Made by a program: the position numbers and the translations under genes
Part shown: positions 43,247 to 52,759 of the stretch, in pieces
Layout: the number at the start of each line of letters is the position of its first letter
Position numbering within the stretch: the first letter of the stretch is position 1
The notes under the pieces: model-generated
Database searches by the model: none
What the model saw: only the letters and a program-made list of their open reading frames with translations
What the model was told of the DNA's origin: nothing
Origin: Caballeronia glebae
GTDB taxonomy: Bacteria; Pseudomonadota; Gammaproteobacteria; Burkholderiales; Burkholderiaceae
DNA: 64,000 bases
Assembly (NCBI RefSeq): GCF_001545035.1
Contig: NZ_FCOJ02000038.1
Location: forward strand, 1 to 64,000
Direction of reading: 5' to 3'

Positions 43247-43488
43247 GCATCGAGGATCGCGAGCACTTCGGGCATGTTGCGCCTGCCGAAACCGAGGCGA
43301 ACGTGCGCGTCGCCATGATCGATGAGCGTCGAGGGCAGCAGCAGCACGCCCGTGCGTTCGAGAAGTTCGGCGCAGAACTGCGCGGCGCTTTCGCGCTTCA
43401 GTCGCACGAAGCCGATGGTGCCCGCGCGCGGACGATGCCACTCGAAGCGATCCGCATGACGCGCGAAGAATCCGTCGAGCACGCGCAG
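43210..43488 (-). pseudogene. C-terminal remnant of a PLP-dependent aminotransferase
   Basis: On the minus strand the last 90 or so residues of a class I/II aminotransferase are clear (LDGFFARHADRFEWHRPRAG, TGVLLLPSTLIDHGDAHVRL, GFGRRNMPEVLAILDAYL). The N-terminal 300 residues including the PLP lysine are absent. At about 43488 the sequence switches to argP coding on the other strand, which marks a deletion junction. Confidence 0.85.
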
Positions 43489-44274
43489 GTAAAGCTTCTG
43501 GAAGAGCGCGTGGGCAGCCTGCTCGTCAAGAGCGGTCAGCCATGCGAGGCGACCGCATCCGGCGCGCTGTTGTGTCGTCACACCGAACGCGTCCAGTTGC
43601 TTGAAGCAGAACTCGGCGGGCGCATGCCGACGTTGCCGGGCATGCCGAGCGAGCGGCGCGCAAAGCTTCGCATTGCGGTGAACGACGACAGCATGAGCAC
43701 CTGGTTCATCGACGCCGCGGCGGACTTCTGCATCGAACGCGAACTGCTGCTCGATGTCGTCGTGGACGATCAGGATCACACTGCGCAACGCATTCGCGAA
43801 GGCGATGTGCAAGGCGCGATCACCACGCAAGCCGACCCCGTTCCGGGCTGGCGTTCGATGAAGCTCGGACGCATGCGTTATCGCGCAGTATGTTCGCCTG
43901 CATACTTCGCGCGTCATTTCGCCGACGGCCTCACACGCGAGGCACTGCGCCGCGCGCCCTGCGTCAATTTCAACGAGAAAGATGAATTGCAGAAGCGCTT
44001 TATCAAGCGCGTGAGCCGCGCGGAAATCGAGCCGCCCGCGCACGTCGTACCGCATGGCGAGGGTTTCGTGCGCGCGTGCACGTCGGGGCTTGCGTGGGGA
44101 ATGTGTCCGCAACGGCTCATCGCGCGGCAGCTCGAAAGCGGCGAACTCGTGGAAGTATCGTCCGGGTCGCGCCTCGACGTCGATCTTTACTGGCAGAGCT
44201 GGCGTCTTTCGCTCGGCTGGCTCGACGATTTCAGCGCGATGCTGAAGCACCGCGCCAAATCGTTTCTCGATTGA
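43489..44274 (+). pseudogene. argP: ArgP/LysG-type LysR regulator lacking its N-terminal DNA-binding helices
   Basis: From VKLLEERVGSLLVKSGQPCE at 43489 the sequence is a full ArgP-like protein up to LKHRAKSFLD at 44274, including GVCSP-like RAVCSPAYFARHF and HGEGFVRACTSGLAWGM. The first 35-40 residues with the helix-turn-helix are missing and replaced by antisense of the aminotransferase remnant. An in-frame ATG exists at 43303, but the 62 residues it adds are not LysR-like. It is almost certainly non-functional for DNA binding. Confidence 0.85.
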
Positions 44275-44277
44275 GAA

Positions 44278-44655
44278 CTATGCGTCGCGGGTTTCGAACG
44301 AATCCACGCGATCGCGATAGAACGCCAGATGATCTTTTATCGACGCAACGGCTTCGTAAGGAGACTCGTAAGACCACACTGCGTTGGCCGACTTTTGTCC
44401 ACCGGACGGGATGCTGTAATAGCTGCATTCGCCTTTGTAAGGGCAGTATGTCATGTGCGACGTGCGTTCGAGTTGCGACATGTCCACGTCCTTGCACGGC
44501 ACATATAGCACCTCGGGATACGATGCCTCGCGCAACGAAAGCGCCGCCGTCGTATCGACAATTACGCGTGCGCCCACTTTGACGACCACGCGCGACGGAC
44601 TGCGCTCGATTGTGATCGGATGATCGGGGCCGGGAATCTTGACGACTTTATCCAT
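44278..44655 (-). CDS. DUF427 domain protein
   Basis: A 125-residue protein with the DUF427 pattern: HPITIERSPSRVVVKVGARVI, then PEVLYVPCKDVDM and THMTYCPYKGECSYYSI. The TxCPYKGxxxYY motif is the most conserved part. The function of the family is unknown; a small beta-tent fold is known. The start MDKVVKIPGP at 44655 is preferred. Confidence 0.87.
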   Translation of the reverse strand: MDKVVKIPGPDHPITIERSPSRVVVKVGARVIVDTTAALSLREASYPEVLYVPCKDVDMSQLERTSHMTYCPYKGECSYYSIPSGGQKSANAVWSYESPYEAVASIKDHLAFYRDRVDSFETRDA

Positions 44656-44758
44656 GAGTGTCTTCCTGCGAACGAACGCGCCAGGGCGAACGGAAGAACC
44701 GATGGTAACGCCGTTGCGCGAAACACGCAGAACCCGGCCCAAACAACATCAACGAACA

Positions 44759-45091
44759 TCAACGGCCGAAATAAACGGGCTTCGTGCCGTCGTTGTCCAT
44801 CGGCGGCATTGCGCGCATGCCCGCAGCCGACCTGCCGCTGACCGCGCCACCGTAAGCGTTCACATCGGCGTTAGAGGCATTGCCCTGACGCGATGCGCGG
44901 GTCTCGGCAGCCTGGATATCCGAGGGATACGAAGTCTGGTCCGAGCGCGACGGATCATAGCCCGCGGCTTCGACCTGCCTCAAATCCTGCTTCACCTGAT
45001 CACGTGTGAGCGACGAATCGGTTTGCGCGAATGACAGCGCCGGCGCCACCACTAGAGCGGCGACGGCCACGGCCTTGACGAACGATTTCAT
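44759..45091 (-). CDS. Exported DUF4148-type small protein
   Basis: A 110-residue protein with a Sec signal peptide (MKSFVKAVAVAALVVAPALS, cleavage after SFAQ), then SSLTRDQVKQDLRQVEAAGYD, the DUF4148 signature common in Burkholderiaceae and present in many copies per genome. Residues 40-110 are polar and disordered. It is probably periplasmic; the role is unknown. Confidence 0.85.
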   Translation of the reverse strand: MKSFVKAVAVAALVVAPALSFAQTDSSLTRDQVKQDLRQVEAAGYDPSRSDQTSYPSDIQAAETRASRQGNASNADVNAYGGAVSGRSAAGMRAMPPMDNDGTKPVYFGR

Positions 45092-45193
45092 GGTGAATCT
45101 CCGGTATGTTGGGCTGCGCACGGTGTTTTCTGTGCGTGCTTCAATTCAGCATCGGCCGTGCCCGCCCGCGATCTCGTTCACCTTCCATCGCGC

Positions 45194-46087
45194 CTACGAA
45201 GCCTTACTCTCGATTGCCTTGACGAGCGCATGCAGCACGCGATTCGCCGGCGTCGGCACGCCGAGCGCTTCGCCACGCCGCACGATCAACCCGTTCAGAT
45301 GATCGATTTCGCTCGTCTTGCCGCGCGCGAGATCCTGCGCCGTCGACGAGTATTGATTCTGCATCGTCTCGGCGATACGGCGCACGGCCGCATCGACATC
45401 GCCGGGAATCGTCACGTTGTCGGCCTTCGCGACCGCGAGGCATTCATCGACGACATCGCGCATCGTCCGCGTGATGCCCTCGCCCTGCACGAGCTTTCCA
45501 TAAGGCAACTGCGTGATCGCGGACAGCGCGTTGTAAGCGCAATTCAGCACGAGCTTCGCCCATAGCGCGCCGCGCACGTTGTCGGAGATTTCGGTCGGCA
45601 CGCCCGCCGCGACGAACGCACGCGCGATGTCCTCGCTCTTAGTCGATGGCTCGATCACGAGTTCGCCGCGCCCGTTGTGCTTAACGTGCCCGGGGCCCGC
45701 CATCTCGGTCGCGACGTACACGACCGCGGCCGCCGCTTCTTGCGGCAACAGTTCGCGCAGCCGCTCGGCGTTTTCCACGCCGTTTTGCAGCGAGAGCAGG
45801 AGTGCATCGCGTTCGAGCCAGGGCGCGAGGGCCTTCGCCGCGCTGTCGGTGTCGGTGGACTTCACGCAAAAGAGCACGAGTTGCGCGCCCTTCACCGCGC
45901 TCGCATCCGTGCTCGCGGCCACGCGCACTCGCTCGTCGAAATGCTGCGTGTCGAGCCGCAAGCCGTCGCGTTGAATCGCCTCGACATGCTGCGGCCGTGC
46001 GATCAGCACGACCTCGTGACCCGCGCGCGCAAGCATGCCGCCGTAGTAACAACCGACCGCGCCCGCACCCATGACGGCGACTTTCAT
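45194..46087 (-). CDS. panE: 2-dehydropantoate 2-reductase
   Basis: A 297-residue enzyme of the ApbA/PanE family: N-terminal NADPH fold (VAVMGAGAVGCYYGGMLARA), LVLFCVKSTDTDSAA, LLLSLQNGVEN, and the catalytic Lys in GALWAKLVLNCAYNALSA, with the SSTAQDLARGKTSEIDHLNG substrate motif near the C-terminus. It reduces ketopantoate to pantoate in coenzyme A synthesis. Burkholderiaceae usually carry several paralogues, so the housekeeping role is likely but not certain. Confidence 0.9.
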   Translation of the reverse strand: MKVAVMGAGAVGCYYGGMLARAGHEVVLIARPQHVEAIQRDGLRLDTQHFDERVRVAASTDASAVKGAQLVLFCVKSTDTDSAAKALAPWLERDALLLSLQNGVENAERLRELLPQEAAAAVVYVATEMAGPGHVKHNGRGELVIEPSTKSEDIARAFVAAGVPTEISDNVRGALWAKLVLNCAYNALSAITQLPYGKLVQGEGITRTMRDVVDECLAVAKADNVTIPGDVDAAVRRIAETMQNQYSSTAQDLARGKTSEIDHLNGLIVRRGEALGVPTPANRVLHALVKAIESKAS

Positions 46088-46564
46088 GTTTCGCTTCTCC
46101 TCGTTGCGATGTTGTGTTGCGATGTTGCGTTGCTATGGCTCGCAAAGGTAACACAGCGATACCGCCGGCCCTTCGCATGACAGATGTTGCGCAAACGCTT
46201 GCGGACTTCGCACGGATTCACGCCTCGCTCCGTGCCCGCGAGATTTTGTGGTCGGACGCACGATAGTCAGTCGAATTCGCGGCGCACCATATTGTTAAAA
46301 GAGGCCACGCACAATACGCTTCCTTCAGCGGATCGACGATGCTGTCCAAACAATGCCGACCGCTGCGGGGTGAGCGGCCAAGGCCGCATCGGGTAGCTGA
46401 ATCCGGGGACCAAATACATGGCGTGCCGGGGGGGAAGCGCTTCGCGCGAGTATTCGGCCGCGCGGCGCACCGAGGCGCTGTGAACTTAGACAGGCGCTGG
46501 CCTTGCCACTCGGCGACGAGTAGCGAGAAGCCACAAGCGTGGGCGTTATCACGAGAACAAAAAC
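46088..46564. other. Intergenic region between panE and the GntR gene
   Basis: 477 bases without a clear gene. A 12-bp direct repeat GTTGCGATGTTG occurs at 46103-46114 and 46116-46127, just upstream of panE. The remainder lacks coding character; it must hold both divergent promoters. Confidence 0.45.
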
Positions 46565-47275
46565 ATGAATCATGGATATGAAGCATCGCTCGTCAAGCGC
46601 GTGGTGAATCAACTCGTCGCGGGCATCGTGAGCGGCGAATACCAGGACAACGTGCTTCCGCCACAGGTCATTCTTTCGAAGAAGCACGGCGTGAGCCGGA
46701 CCATCATGCGCGAGGCGCTGAGCATACTCATCTCGCGCCGCATGCTCGACGTCCGGCCCAAGACGGGCACGCGCATCAAGCCCGCGCGCGAGTGGCTCAT
46801 CATGGACCCCGAGGTCGCCGAGTGGCGCATGCGCGCGCTGCACGACCCCGACTGCTTCCGCAGGCTGATGGAGTTCCGCGCGCTCGTCGATCCGCCGGCG
46901 GCCGCGCTCGCCGCGACGCAAGCGAACCGCCATCAGCGCATCGCCATCAACGCGGCTTATCAGCGGCTCCTGCATGCAAGTCCGTCCGAGCCTTTGCAAT
47001 CCGCTGCCGAAGAGGCGCTGCAGGCCGCCATCGTGGATGCAAGCGGCGACGAAGTATTGCGGCAGATGGGCAGCGTCGTGCGCGTGGGCATTCGCACCAT
47101 GAAGGCCGCATTACGGGCGCAACCGCATGCGCTGCCCCGCGTGCCCGATTCGCAACTCGGCGATTACGGCCGGCTCGTGCGCGCGATCGAAACCGCCGAC
47201 GGCAACGGCGCACGGACGGCCATGTCGCAAGTGCTCACGCGCACGGCCTCGCTCTGGATCGAGGAAATCGCCTGA
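46565..47275 (+). CDS. GntR-family regulator, FadR/FCD subgroup
   Basis: A 236-residue protein: winged helix-turn-helix (VVNQLVAGIVSGEYQDNVLP, HGVSRTIMREALSILISRRM) then FCD domain (FRRLMEFRALVDPPAAALAA). The local target is not obvious; sugar-acid operons are common targets of this subgroup, but none is adjacent. A short unrelated gap separates it from the ferritin-like gene. Confidence 0.87.
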   Translation: MNHGYEASLVKRVVNQLVAGIVSGEYQDNVLPPQVILSKKHGVSRTIMREALSILISRRMLDVRPKTGTRIKPAREWLIMDPEVAEWRMRALHDPDCFRRLMEFRALVDPPAAALAATQANRHQRIAINAAYQRLLHASPSEPLQSAAEEALQAAIVDASGDEVLRQMGSVVRVGIRTMKAALRAQPHALPRVPDSQLGDYGRLVRAIETADGNGARTAMSQVLTRTASLWIEEIA

Positions 47276-47488
47276 ACGCGGGTTCGCCGCCATGAGTCCG
47301 GCGCGCGGCCGCGAGGCCGCCTGCATCGCCTCCATGGTCCTCCGGGAGCGGATCTTGCACGCTCCGACGCCGCAGTTTCGCCTCGCATGCGCCGCTCGCG
47401 TGACTACAATGAGTCATGCCTGCGCATGCGTGGAGTCATGGCCTCTCCGGCTCACGGAGCGCCTGGCGTTGAAAAAACGGAGGCAAGA

Positions 47489-47962
47489 ATGGCAGAGATC
47501 GAAAAGGAAAAGGTCGTCGGCGTCCTGAACAAGATTCTCGAATCCGAACTGGCGGGCGTCGTGCGTTACACGCACTATTCGTTTCTCGTCTTCGGTTTCG
47601 GACGCATTCCCATCGTGTCGTGGCTGCGCGCACAGGCCGATGAATCCCTTCTGCACGCGCATCAGGCCGGCGAATGGATCACCACGCTCGGGGCGTATCC
47701 GTCGCTTCAAATAGGCCCGCTGCTCGACAATCACACTTTCGACATCGCAACGATCCTGCGCGAATCGCTGCAGGCGGAAAACGTCGCGCTCGATCTTTAT
47801 CGCGATTTGCTGAAGGTGGTCGAAGATCGCTCCGTCGCGCTGGAGGAATATGCGCGGCAGATGATCCATGTCGAGGAGATGCACGCGGGCGAAGTGGACA
47901 AGATGTTGCGCCGGCCCGGCGAAGTCGAGACATCGCCCGAGCGTCGCACAGGTCCTAACTGA
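47489..47962 (+). CDS. Ferritin-like (bacterioferritin-type) protein
   Basis: A 157-residue four-helix protein: KILESELAGVVRYTHYSFLV supplies the first Glu ligand, DESLLHAHQAGEWI and LQAENVALDLYRDLL the middle helices, and MIHVEEMHAGEVDKML the last Glu-x-x-His pair. This matches the diiron ferritin/Dps-like domain. The ATG at 47489 has GGAGG at 6 bp. The role is probably iron storage or protection. It converges on the peroxiredoxin gene, which fits oxidative-stress context. Confidence 0.85.
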   Translation: MAEIEKEKVVGVLNKILESELAGVVRYTHYSFLVFGFGRIPIVSWLRAQADESLLHAHQAGEWITTLGAYPSLQIGPLLDNHTFDIATILRESLQAENVALDLYRDLLKVVEDRSVALEEYARQMIHVEEMHAGEVDKMLRRPGEVETSPERRTGPN

Positions 47963-47965
47963 GCC

Positions 47966-48007
47966 GAAATAAAAAGCGCCGGTTCGCATTGCGCGAGACC
48001 GGCGCTT
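47966..48007 (-). terminator. Terminator between convergent ferritin-like and peroxiredoxin genes
   Basis: A 10-bp stem AAGCGCCGGT/ACCGGCGCTT (47974-47983 with 47998-48007) and 14-nt loop. On the minus strand a TTTTTATTTC tract follows, so it mainly ends the peroxiredoxin transcript. Confidence 0.8.
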
Positions 48008-48032
48008 CCACGCTCAAAGCAACGTCCGTGCG

Positions 48033-48689
48033 TTACTTCGGCTGCGCCACCGTGCGCAGATAAGGCTTCAGCGTCTTGAAGCCTTCCGGATACTTCTTCT
48101 TCGCGTCCTCATCCGACACGGACGTCGGAATGATCACGTCGTCGCCCGGTTTCCAGTTCACCGGCGTCGCGACCGTGTGCTTCGCGTTCAGTTGCAACGC
48201 ATCGAGCAGACGCAGCACTTCGTCGAAGTTACGGCCCGCGCTCATCGGATACGTGAACGTGGCCTTCACCTTCTTGTCCGGGCCGACGATGAACACCGCG
48301 CGAATCGTCGCGTTGTCGTTCGCCGTGCGCGGATTCGCGCCGCTCGCGTTCGGGTGGATCATGTCGTAGAGCTTCGCGACGTTGAGATCCGCGTCGCCGA
48401 TCATCGGATAGTTGACCGCCGTGCCCTGCGTTTCCTCGATATCCTTCGCCCACTGCGAGTGATTCGTCACCGGATCGATCGAGAGGCCGATCACCTTCGT
48501 GCCGCGCTTGTCGAACTCGGGCTTGAGCTTGGCCATGTAACCGAGCTCGGTCGTGCAGACAGGCGTGAAGTCCTTCGGATGCGAGAACAGGATCACCCAC
48601 TTGTCGCCGATCCACTCGTGAAAGCGAATCGTGCCCTCGGTCGTCTCTGCCGTGAAATCGGGAGCTTCATCACCAATGCGTATAGCCAT
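48033..48689 (-). CDS. 1-Cys peroxiredoxin (Prx6 family)
   Basis: A 218-residue peroxiredoxin with the peroxidatic C45 in HPKDFTPVCTTELG and the long Prx6-type C-terminal half (NWKPGDDVIIPTSVSDEDAK). MIGDADLNVAKLYDMIHPNA and RAVFIVGPDKKVKA are further signatures. It reduces hydroperoxides in the cytoplasm. The start MAIRIGDEAPDF at 48689 was chosen over a longer, non-conserved frame. Confidence 0.93.
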   Translation of the reverse strand: MAIRIGDEAPDFTAETTEGTIRFHEWIGDKWVILFSHPKDFTPVCTTELGYMAKLKPEFDKRGTKVIGLSIDPVTNHSQWAKDIEETQGTAVNYPMIGDADLNVAKLYDMIHPNASGANPRTANDNATIRAVFIVGPDKKVKATFTYPMSAGRNFDEVLRLLDALQLNAKHTVATPVNWKPGDDVIIPTSVSDEDAKKKYPEGFKTLKPYLRTVAQPK

Positions 48690-49110
48690 ATCAAATCTCC
48701 ACGTGAGGAAAGTCCGGTGAACGTTCCGCGTGCTGAAAGAACGGTTTCCGGGTTGAAAATCGCAAATTAGAAACTGATTATAGTGCGCGATGCATCGGTG
48801 ACTGGAGCAGTTCGCGTATTTCCTTGACCAGCGTGGGGTCTTGCGTCGCGACGCAAAACGAAGCAGCAAGGGGCCGCGGCATGTTTCCTGCTGCTACCCC
48901 GCACGCCGCGAATAAGCATATTCGAAATCAATCCGTGCAAACGCCGCGCTCGAATAACCCGACAAAATCTGCTATCACGAAACGACAATACGTCAGAACG
49001 AATGTGCAGGTGTGAAGCAGCAGCGAAGCAGATCATCCCGCACTTGAACGGGCGACAGACTTCGCCGCGCCACGGGGCGCGGCCACGCTGCCGCCGCACA
49101 GGAGGCGATC
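48690..49110. promoter_or_regulatory. Divergent peroxiredoxin/permease promoter region
   Basis: 421 bases without a gene. On the minus strand a perfect TATAAT lies at 48777-48782, 88 bp before the peroxiredoxin start; its -35 box is weak. AGGAGG lies 6 bp before the permease GTG. No operator dyad was seen. Confidence 0.4.
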
Positions 49111-50628
49111 GTGAGCGTCATGCAAAGAAAGTCTGTCGCTGCGCTGCAAAACGAAGCGGCCGAAAGCGACGAAGTGCTTCAGGAAGCGGGCGGCCACGCG
49201 CTGAAACGTTCGCTCACCGCACTCGATGTCGTGATGCTCGGCGTCGGTTGCATTATCGGTGCGGGGATTTTCGTGCTGACCGGCCACGCGGCCGCGACCA
49301 ACGCCGGTCCCGCGATCATCCTTTCCTTCGTGCTGGGCGCGATCGTTTGTGCGCTCGCCGGCCTGTGTTATGCCGAGATGGCTTCCACCGTGCCCGTCTC
49401 GGGCAGTGCTTACACCTACGCCTATGCGACGATGGGCGAATTGATCGCGTGGCTCATCGGCTGGGATCTGATACTCGAATATGCCGTCGGCGCGACGACG
49501 GTCGCGATCGGCTGGTCGGGTTATGTGGTGAGCTTTCTGCATTCGCTCGGCATCGACATACCCGAACAGCTTGCGAAAGCGCCCTTCGCTTACGATCCCG
49601 GTCACGGCTGGAGTCATGTCGGCGCGATCCTCAACGTGCCCGCGATGGTGATCGTTGGACTCATCACGATGCTGCTCGTTATCGGCATACGCGAGTCGGC
49701 GCGCGTGAACAGCTTTATCGTCGTCATCAAGGTGTTGATCGTGCTCGCGTTCATCATCGCCGGCATCGCCTTTGTCGATAAGAGCCACTGGGTCACTGCG
49801 CAAAATCCGGCCGGCGCGTTCATTCCGCCGAATACCGGCGAATCGGGCGTGTTCGGCATGAGTGGCGTGCTGCGCGGCGCGGCGGTCGTGTTCTTTGCCT
49901 ATATCGGTTTCGATTCGGTATCGTGCGTTGCGCAAGAGACGCGCAATCCGAGACGCGACATGCCGATAGGTCTGCTCGGTTCGCTCACGATATGCACGAT
50001 TCTGTATGTGCTCGTCTCGTATGTGCTGACAGGCATCGTGTCTTACGACAAGCTGAACGTGTCCGACCCGATCGCGGTCGGCGTCGATGCTATCGGCATG
50101 CGCTGGCTTTCGCCCATCGTGAAACTGGGCGCGATTTTCGGCCTGACGTCGGTGATTCTCGTGCTGTTGTTATCACAGCCGCGCATCTTCTATTCGATGG
50201 CGAAGGACGGTTTGTTGCCGCCGTTCGCATCGAAGATCCACGCACGTTTTCATACGCCCTACATCACGACGATCATCACCGGCATCATCGTAATGATTCT
50301 TGCGGGGCTCTTGCCTATCGGGCTCGTCGGCGAGCTCGTGAGTATCGGCACGCTCTTCGCGTTCATGGTGGTGTGCATCGGCGTGCTCGTATTGCGCATC
50401 ACGCAACCGAATCTCGAACGCGCATTCAAGACGCCCGCGGTGTATGTCGTCGCGCCGCTCGGCGCGCTGTCATCGCTCTTTCTGATGGCCGGCCTGCCCG
50501 CCGATACGTGGATACGCCTGATCGTATGGATGGCGATCGGCGTGGTCATCTACTTCGGATATGGCATACGCCATAGCAGGCTTCGAAACCAGCGCGAGGC
50601 CGCGCCGGGTCGCCCCGCACGCGGATGA
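49111..50628 (+). CDS. APC-superfamily cationic amino acid permease (CAT type)
   Basis: A 505-residue protein with 12 or more membrane segments. LTALDVVMLGVGCIIGAGIF is the first-helix signature of APC transporters; GFDSVSCVAQETRNPRRDMP is the conserved loop of the CAT/YfnA group. The start is a GTG with AGGAGG upstream; an ATG three codons on is an alternative. It imports an amino acid with protons; the substrate is not readable. Confidence 0.9.
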   Translation: MSVMQRKSVAALQNEAAESDEVLQEAGGHALKRSLTALDVVMLGVGCIIGAGIFVLTGHAAATNAGPAIILSFVLGAIVCALAGLCYAEMASTVPVSGSAYTYAYATMGELIAWLIGWDLILEYAVGATTVAIGWSGYVVSFLHSLGIDIPEQLAKAPFAYDPGHGWSHVGAILNVPAMVIVGLITMLLVIGIRESARVNSFIVVIKVLIVLAFIIAGIAFVDKSHWVTAQNPAGAFIPPNTGESGVFGMSGVLRGAAVVFFAYIGFDSVSCVAQETRNPRRDMPIGLLGSLTICTILYVLVSYVLTGIVSYDKLNVSDPIAVGVDAIGMRWLSPIVKLGAIFGLTSVILVLLLSQPRIFYSMAKDGLLPPFASKIHARFHTPYITTIITGIIVMILAGLLPIGLVGELVSIGTLFAFMVVCIGVLVLRITQPNLERAFKTPAVYVVAPLGALSSLFLMAGLPADTWIRLIVWMAIGVVIYFGYGIRHSRLRNQREAAPGRPARG

Positions 50629-50637
50629 TATGCACGA

Positions 50638-50662
50638 GGCCGCTTGAATTGCGGCCCTTTCG
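50638..50662 (+). terminator. Probable terminator of the permease gene
   Basis: A 6-bp stem GGCCGC/GCGGCC around TTGAATT (50638-50656), followed by CTTTCGTTATT. The T-run is weak. Confidence 0.5.
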
Positions 50663-52663
50663 TTATTCCGGCGCGCGTTTCGATTCATGCTCGCGCGCTT
50701 CTTCCGGGCTTTCGTAGATATACGGCGCGACGCCGCGACGCTTCAACGCGTCGCCGAGTTTGAGCCGCAGGAAGCTGCTCGTCGTATAGCGCGTCACGCG
50801 GTCGTAGTGGCCATTGACGAGTTTCGTGACCATTTCCGAATAAGCGTCGAGCATCTCCGGGCGAATCGAAAAGTTATCGTAATTCACGATTGCATGCGGC
50901 TTCGTTGTTACGCCCGCCAATTGCTTTTCGACTTCGCGGCGGATCGCCTCGACATCGCTCAGGCTCTTCACTTCATGCCCTTCGAAGTTGATGAAGAAGA
51001 GATTCTTTTCCGCGTCGTAGCTGAAGCGCTCGGAAAGATCGAGCCGTAACAGGATATTGCGCAGGCCCATCGGCGCGTCGCGGAAAATGCGTTCGTCCAT
51101 GAGGCGCGGCGGTGTGTCCATGATCGGCGCGAAACCCATTTGCGCGATGATGTCCCGCTCGATATCGACGCCCGGCGCCACTTCTGTCAACGCGAGTCCC
51201 TTGTCCGTGAGTTCGAACACGCAGCGCTCGGTAATGTAGACCACGGTTTGCCCGCGCTCGGCTGCATAACGTCCACTGAACGTGCGATGCTCGACCGCAT
51301 CGACGAACTTGCGGCAATCGCCTTCGCGGCGAATCGCGAGCTTGCCTTCGTCGATCGCGACATCCAGCTTGCCCGCGTTGAAGGTGCCTACGAACACGAC
51401 CTTCTTCGCAGCCTGGCTGATGTTGATGAAGCCGCCCGCGCCGGCGAGCTTCGGCCCGAACTTGCTCACGTTGAGGTTGCCCTCGCTGTCCGCTTGCGCG
51501 AGACCGAGGAACGCGATGTCGAGGCCGCCGCCGTCGTAGAAATCGAACTGATACGGCTGATCGATGATCGCCTGCGTGTTCGTCGCCGCGCCGAAGTTGA
51601 GGCCGCCCGCCGGAATGCCGCCGATCACGCCGGGCTCCGTCGTCATCGTGAAGAGGTCGATCACCTGCTCCTCGTTCGCGACGCTCGCAATGCCTTCCGG
51701 CATGCCGATGCCAAGGTTCACGACGCTGTTGGCCATCAACTCGAAGGCCGCTCGTCGCGCGATGATCTTGCGCTCCGTGAGCGACATCGGCGCCACGGAG
51801 CTTGCGGCCACGCGCAACTCGCTCGAAAATGCCGCGCTGTATTGCTCGCCGAAGGTCTGCCAGTGATTGTCGGGTTTCGCGAGCACGACGCAATCCACCA
51901 TCACGCCGGGAATCTTTACTTGGCGCGAGTTGAGCGTGTTCGATTCCGCGAGCCGCTCGACCTGCACGATCACGATGCCGCCCGAATTGCGCGCGGCCAT
52001 CGCGATGGACAACGCTTCGAGCGTCAGCGCTTCCTTTTCCATCGTGACGTTGCCGTTGAGATCGGCGGTGGTGCCGCGCACGATCGCGACATCGATCGGA
52101 AAGGTCTTGTAGTAGAGATAATCCGTGCCGTCGATGGGCATGACCCGCACGAGATCTTCAGTCGTGCGCGCATTGAGCTTGCCGCCGCCGTTGCGTGGAT
52201 CGACGAACGTGCCGAGTCCGACCGTCGAGAGCTGCCCGGGCCGATGCGCGGCGATATCGCGAAAGAGTTGCGAGATCACGCCTTGCGGCAGGTTATAGGC
52301 TTCGATGCGATCCTCTATCGCCATCTTCTGCAGGCCCGGCACGAGTCCCCAATGCCCGCCGATCACGCGTTTGATCAGACCTTCGCGCGCCAGATGATTG
52401 AGGCCCTTGCCGCGGCCGTCGCCCTGACCCGCCGCATACACGAGCGTGAGATCCGCGATAGGATCGTCGCCTTCGACGAAGCGTTCTTCGAGCGCGATCG
52501 CCACTTCCTCCGCAAAGCCGATGCCGACGAAGCCGCTCGTCGCGATCGTGTCACCCGAGCGAATGAGGCGCACGGCTTCGCGCGCGGACGAAATCTTGCC
52601 GCGCTCGACGAGGCGCGCGGTCGATGGAAACGGATGGCGAGTCGGCGTGCTGCTGGCGGTCAT
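50663..52663 (-). CDS. Acyl-CoA:acetate/3-ketoacid CoA-transferase, single-chain
   Basis: A 666-residue fusion of the alpha and beta CoA-transferase halves. The first half begins AREAVRLIRSGDTIATSGFV with GIGFAEE; the second half has NLGIGMPEGIASVANEE and the catalytic Glu in TTEPGVIGGIPAGG. It moves CoA between short-chain acids. The start MTASSTPTR at 52663 has AGGAGA upstream. It lies alone between the permease and Kup. Confidence 0.9.
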   Translation of the reverse strand: MTASSTPTRHPFPSTARLVERGKISSAREAVRLIRSGDTIATSGFVGIGFAEEVAIALEERFVEGDDPIADLTLVYAAGQGDGRGKGLNHLAREGLIKRVIGGHWGLVPGLQKMAIEDRIEAYNLPQGVISQLFRDIAAHRPGQLSTVGLGTFVDPRNGGGKLNARTTEDLVRVMPIDGTDYLYYKTFPIDVAIVRGTTADLNGNVTMEKEALTLEALSIAMAARNSGGIVIVQVERLAESNTLNSRQVKIPGVMVDCVVLAKPDNHWQTFGEQYSAAFSSELRVAASSVAPMSLTERKIIARRAAFELMANSVVNLGIGMPEGIASVANEEQVIDLFTMTTEPGVIGGIPAGGLNFGAATNTQAIIDQPYQFDFYDGGGLDIAFLGLAQADSEGNLNVSKFGPKLAGAGGFINISQAAKKVVFVGTFNAGKLDVAIDEGKLAIRREGDCRKFVDAVEHRTFSGRYAAERGQTVVYITERCVFELTDKGLALTEVAPGVDIERDIIAQMGFAPIMDTPPRLMDERIFRDAPMGLRNILLRLDLSERFSYDAEKNLFFINFEGHEVKSLSDVEAIRREVEKQLAGVTTKPHAIVNYDNFSIRPEMLDAYSEMVTKLVNGHYDRVTRYTTSSFLRLKLGDALKRRGVAPYIYESPEEAREHESKRAPE

Positions 52664-52759
52664 GGCGTCTCCTGTCTGCCGCATTTCTTATGGTGAGTCT
52701 CGCGCGATTTATTGCCGCCTGCTTGCTTCGAATGCACGTATATCAGCTCATTTGCGCCG

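Noticed and set aside
43303..43488. N-terminal 62 residues of the apparent full-length argP frame
   Set aside because: They are the antisense of the aminotransferase remnant and contain no helix-turn-helix.
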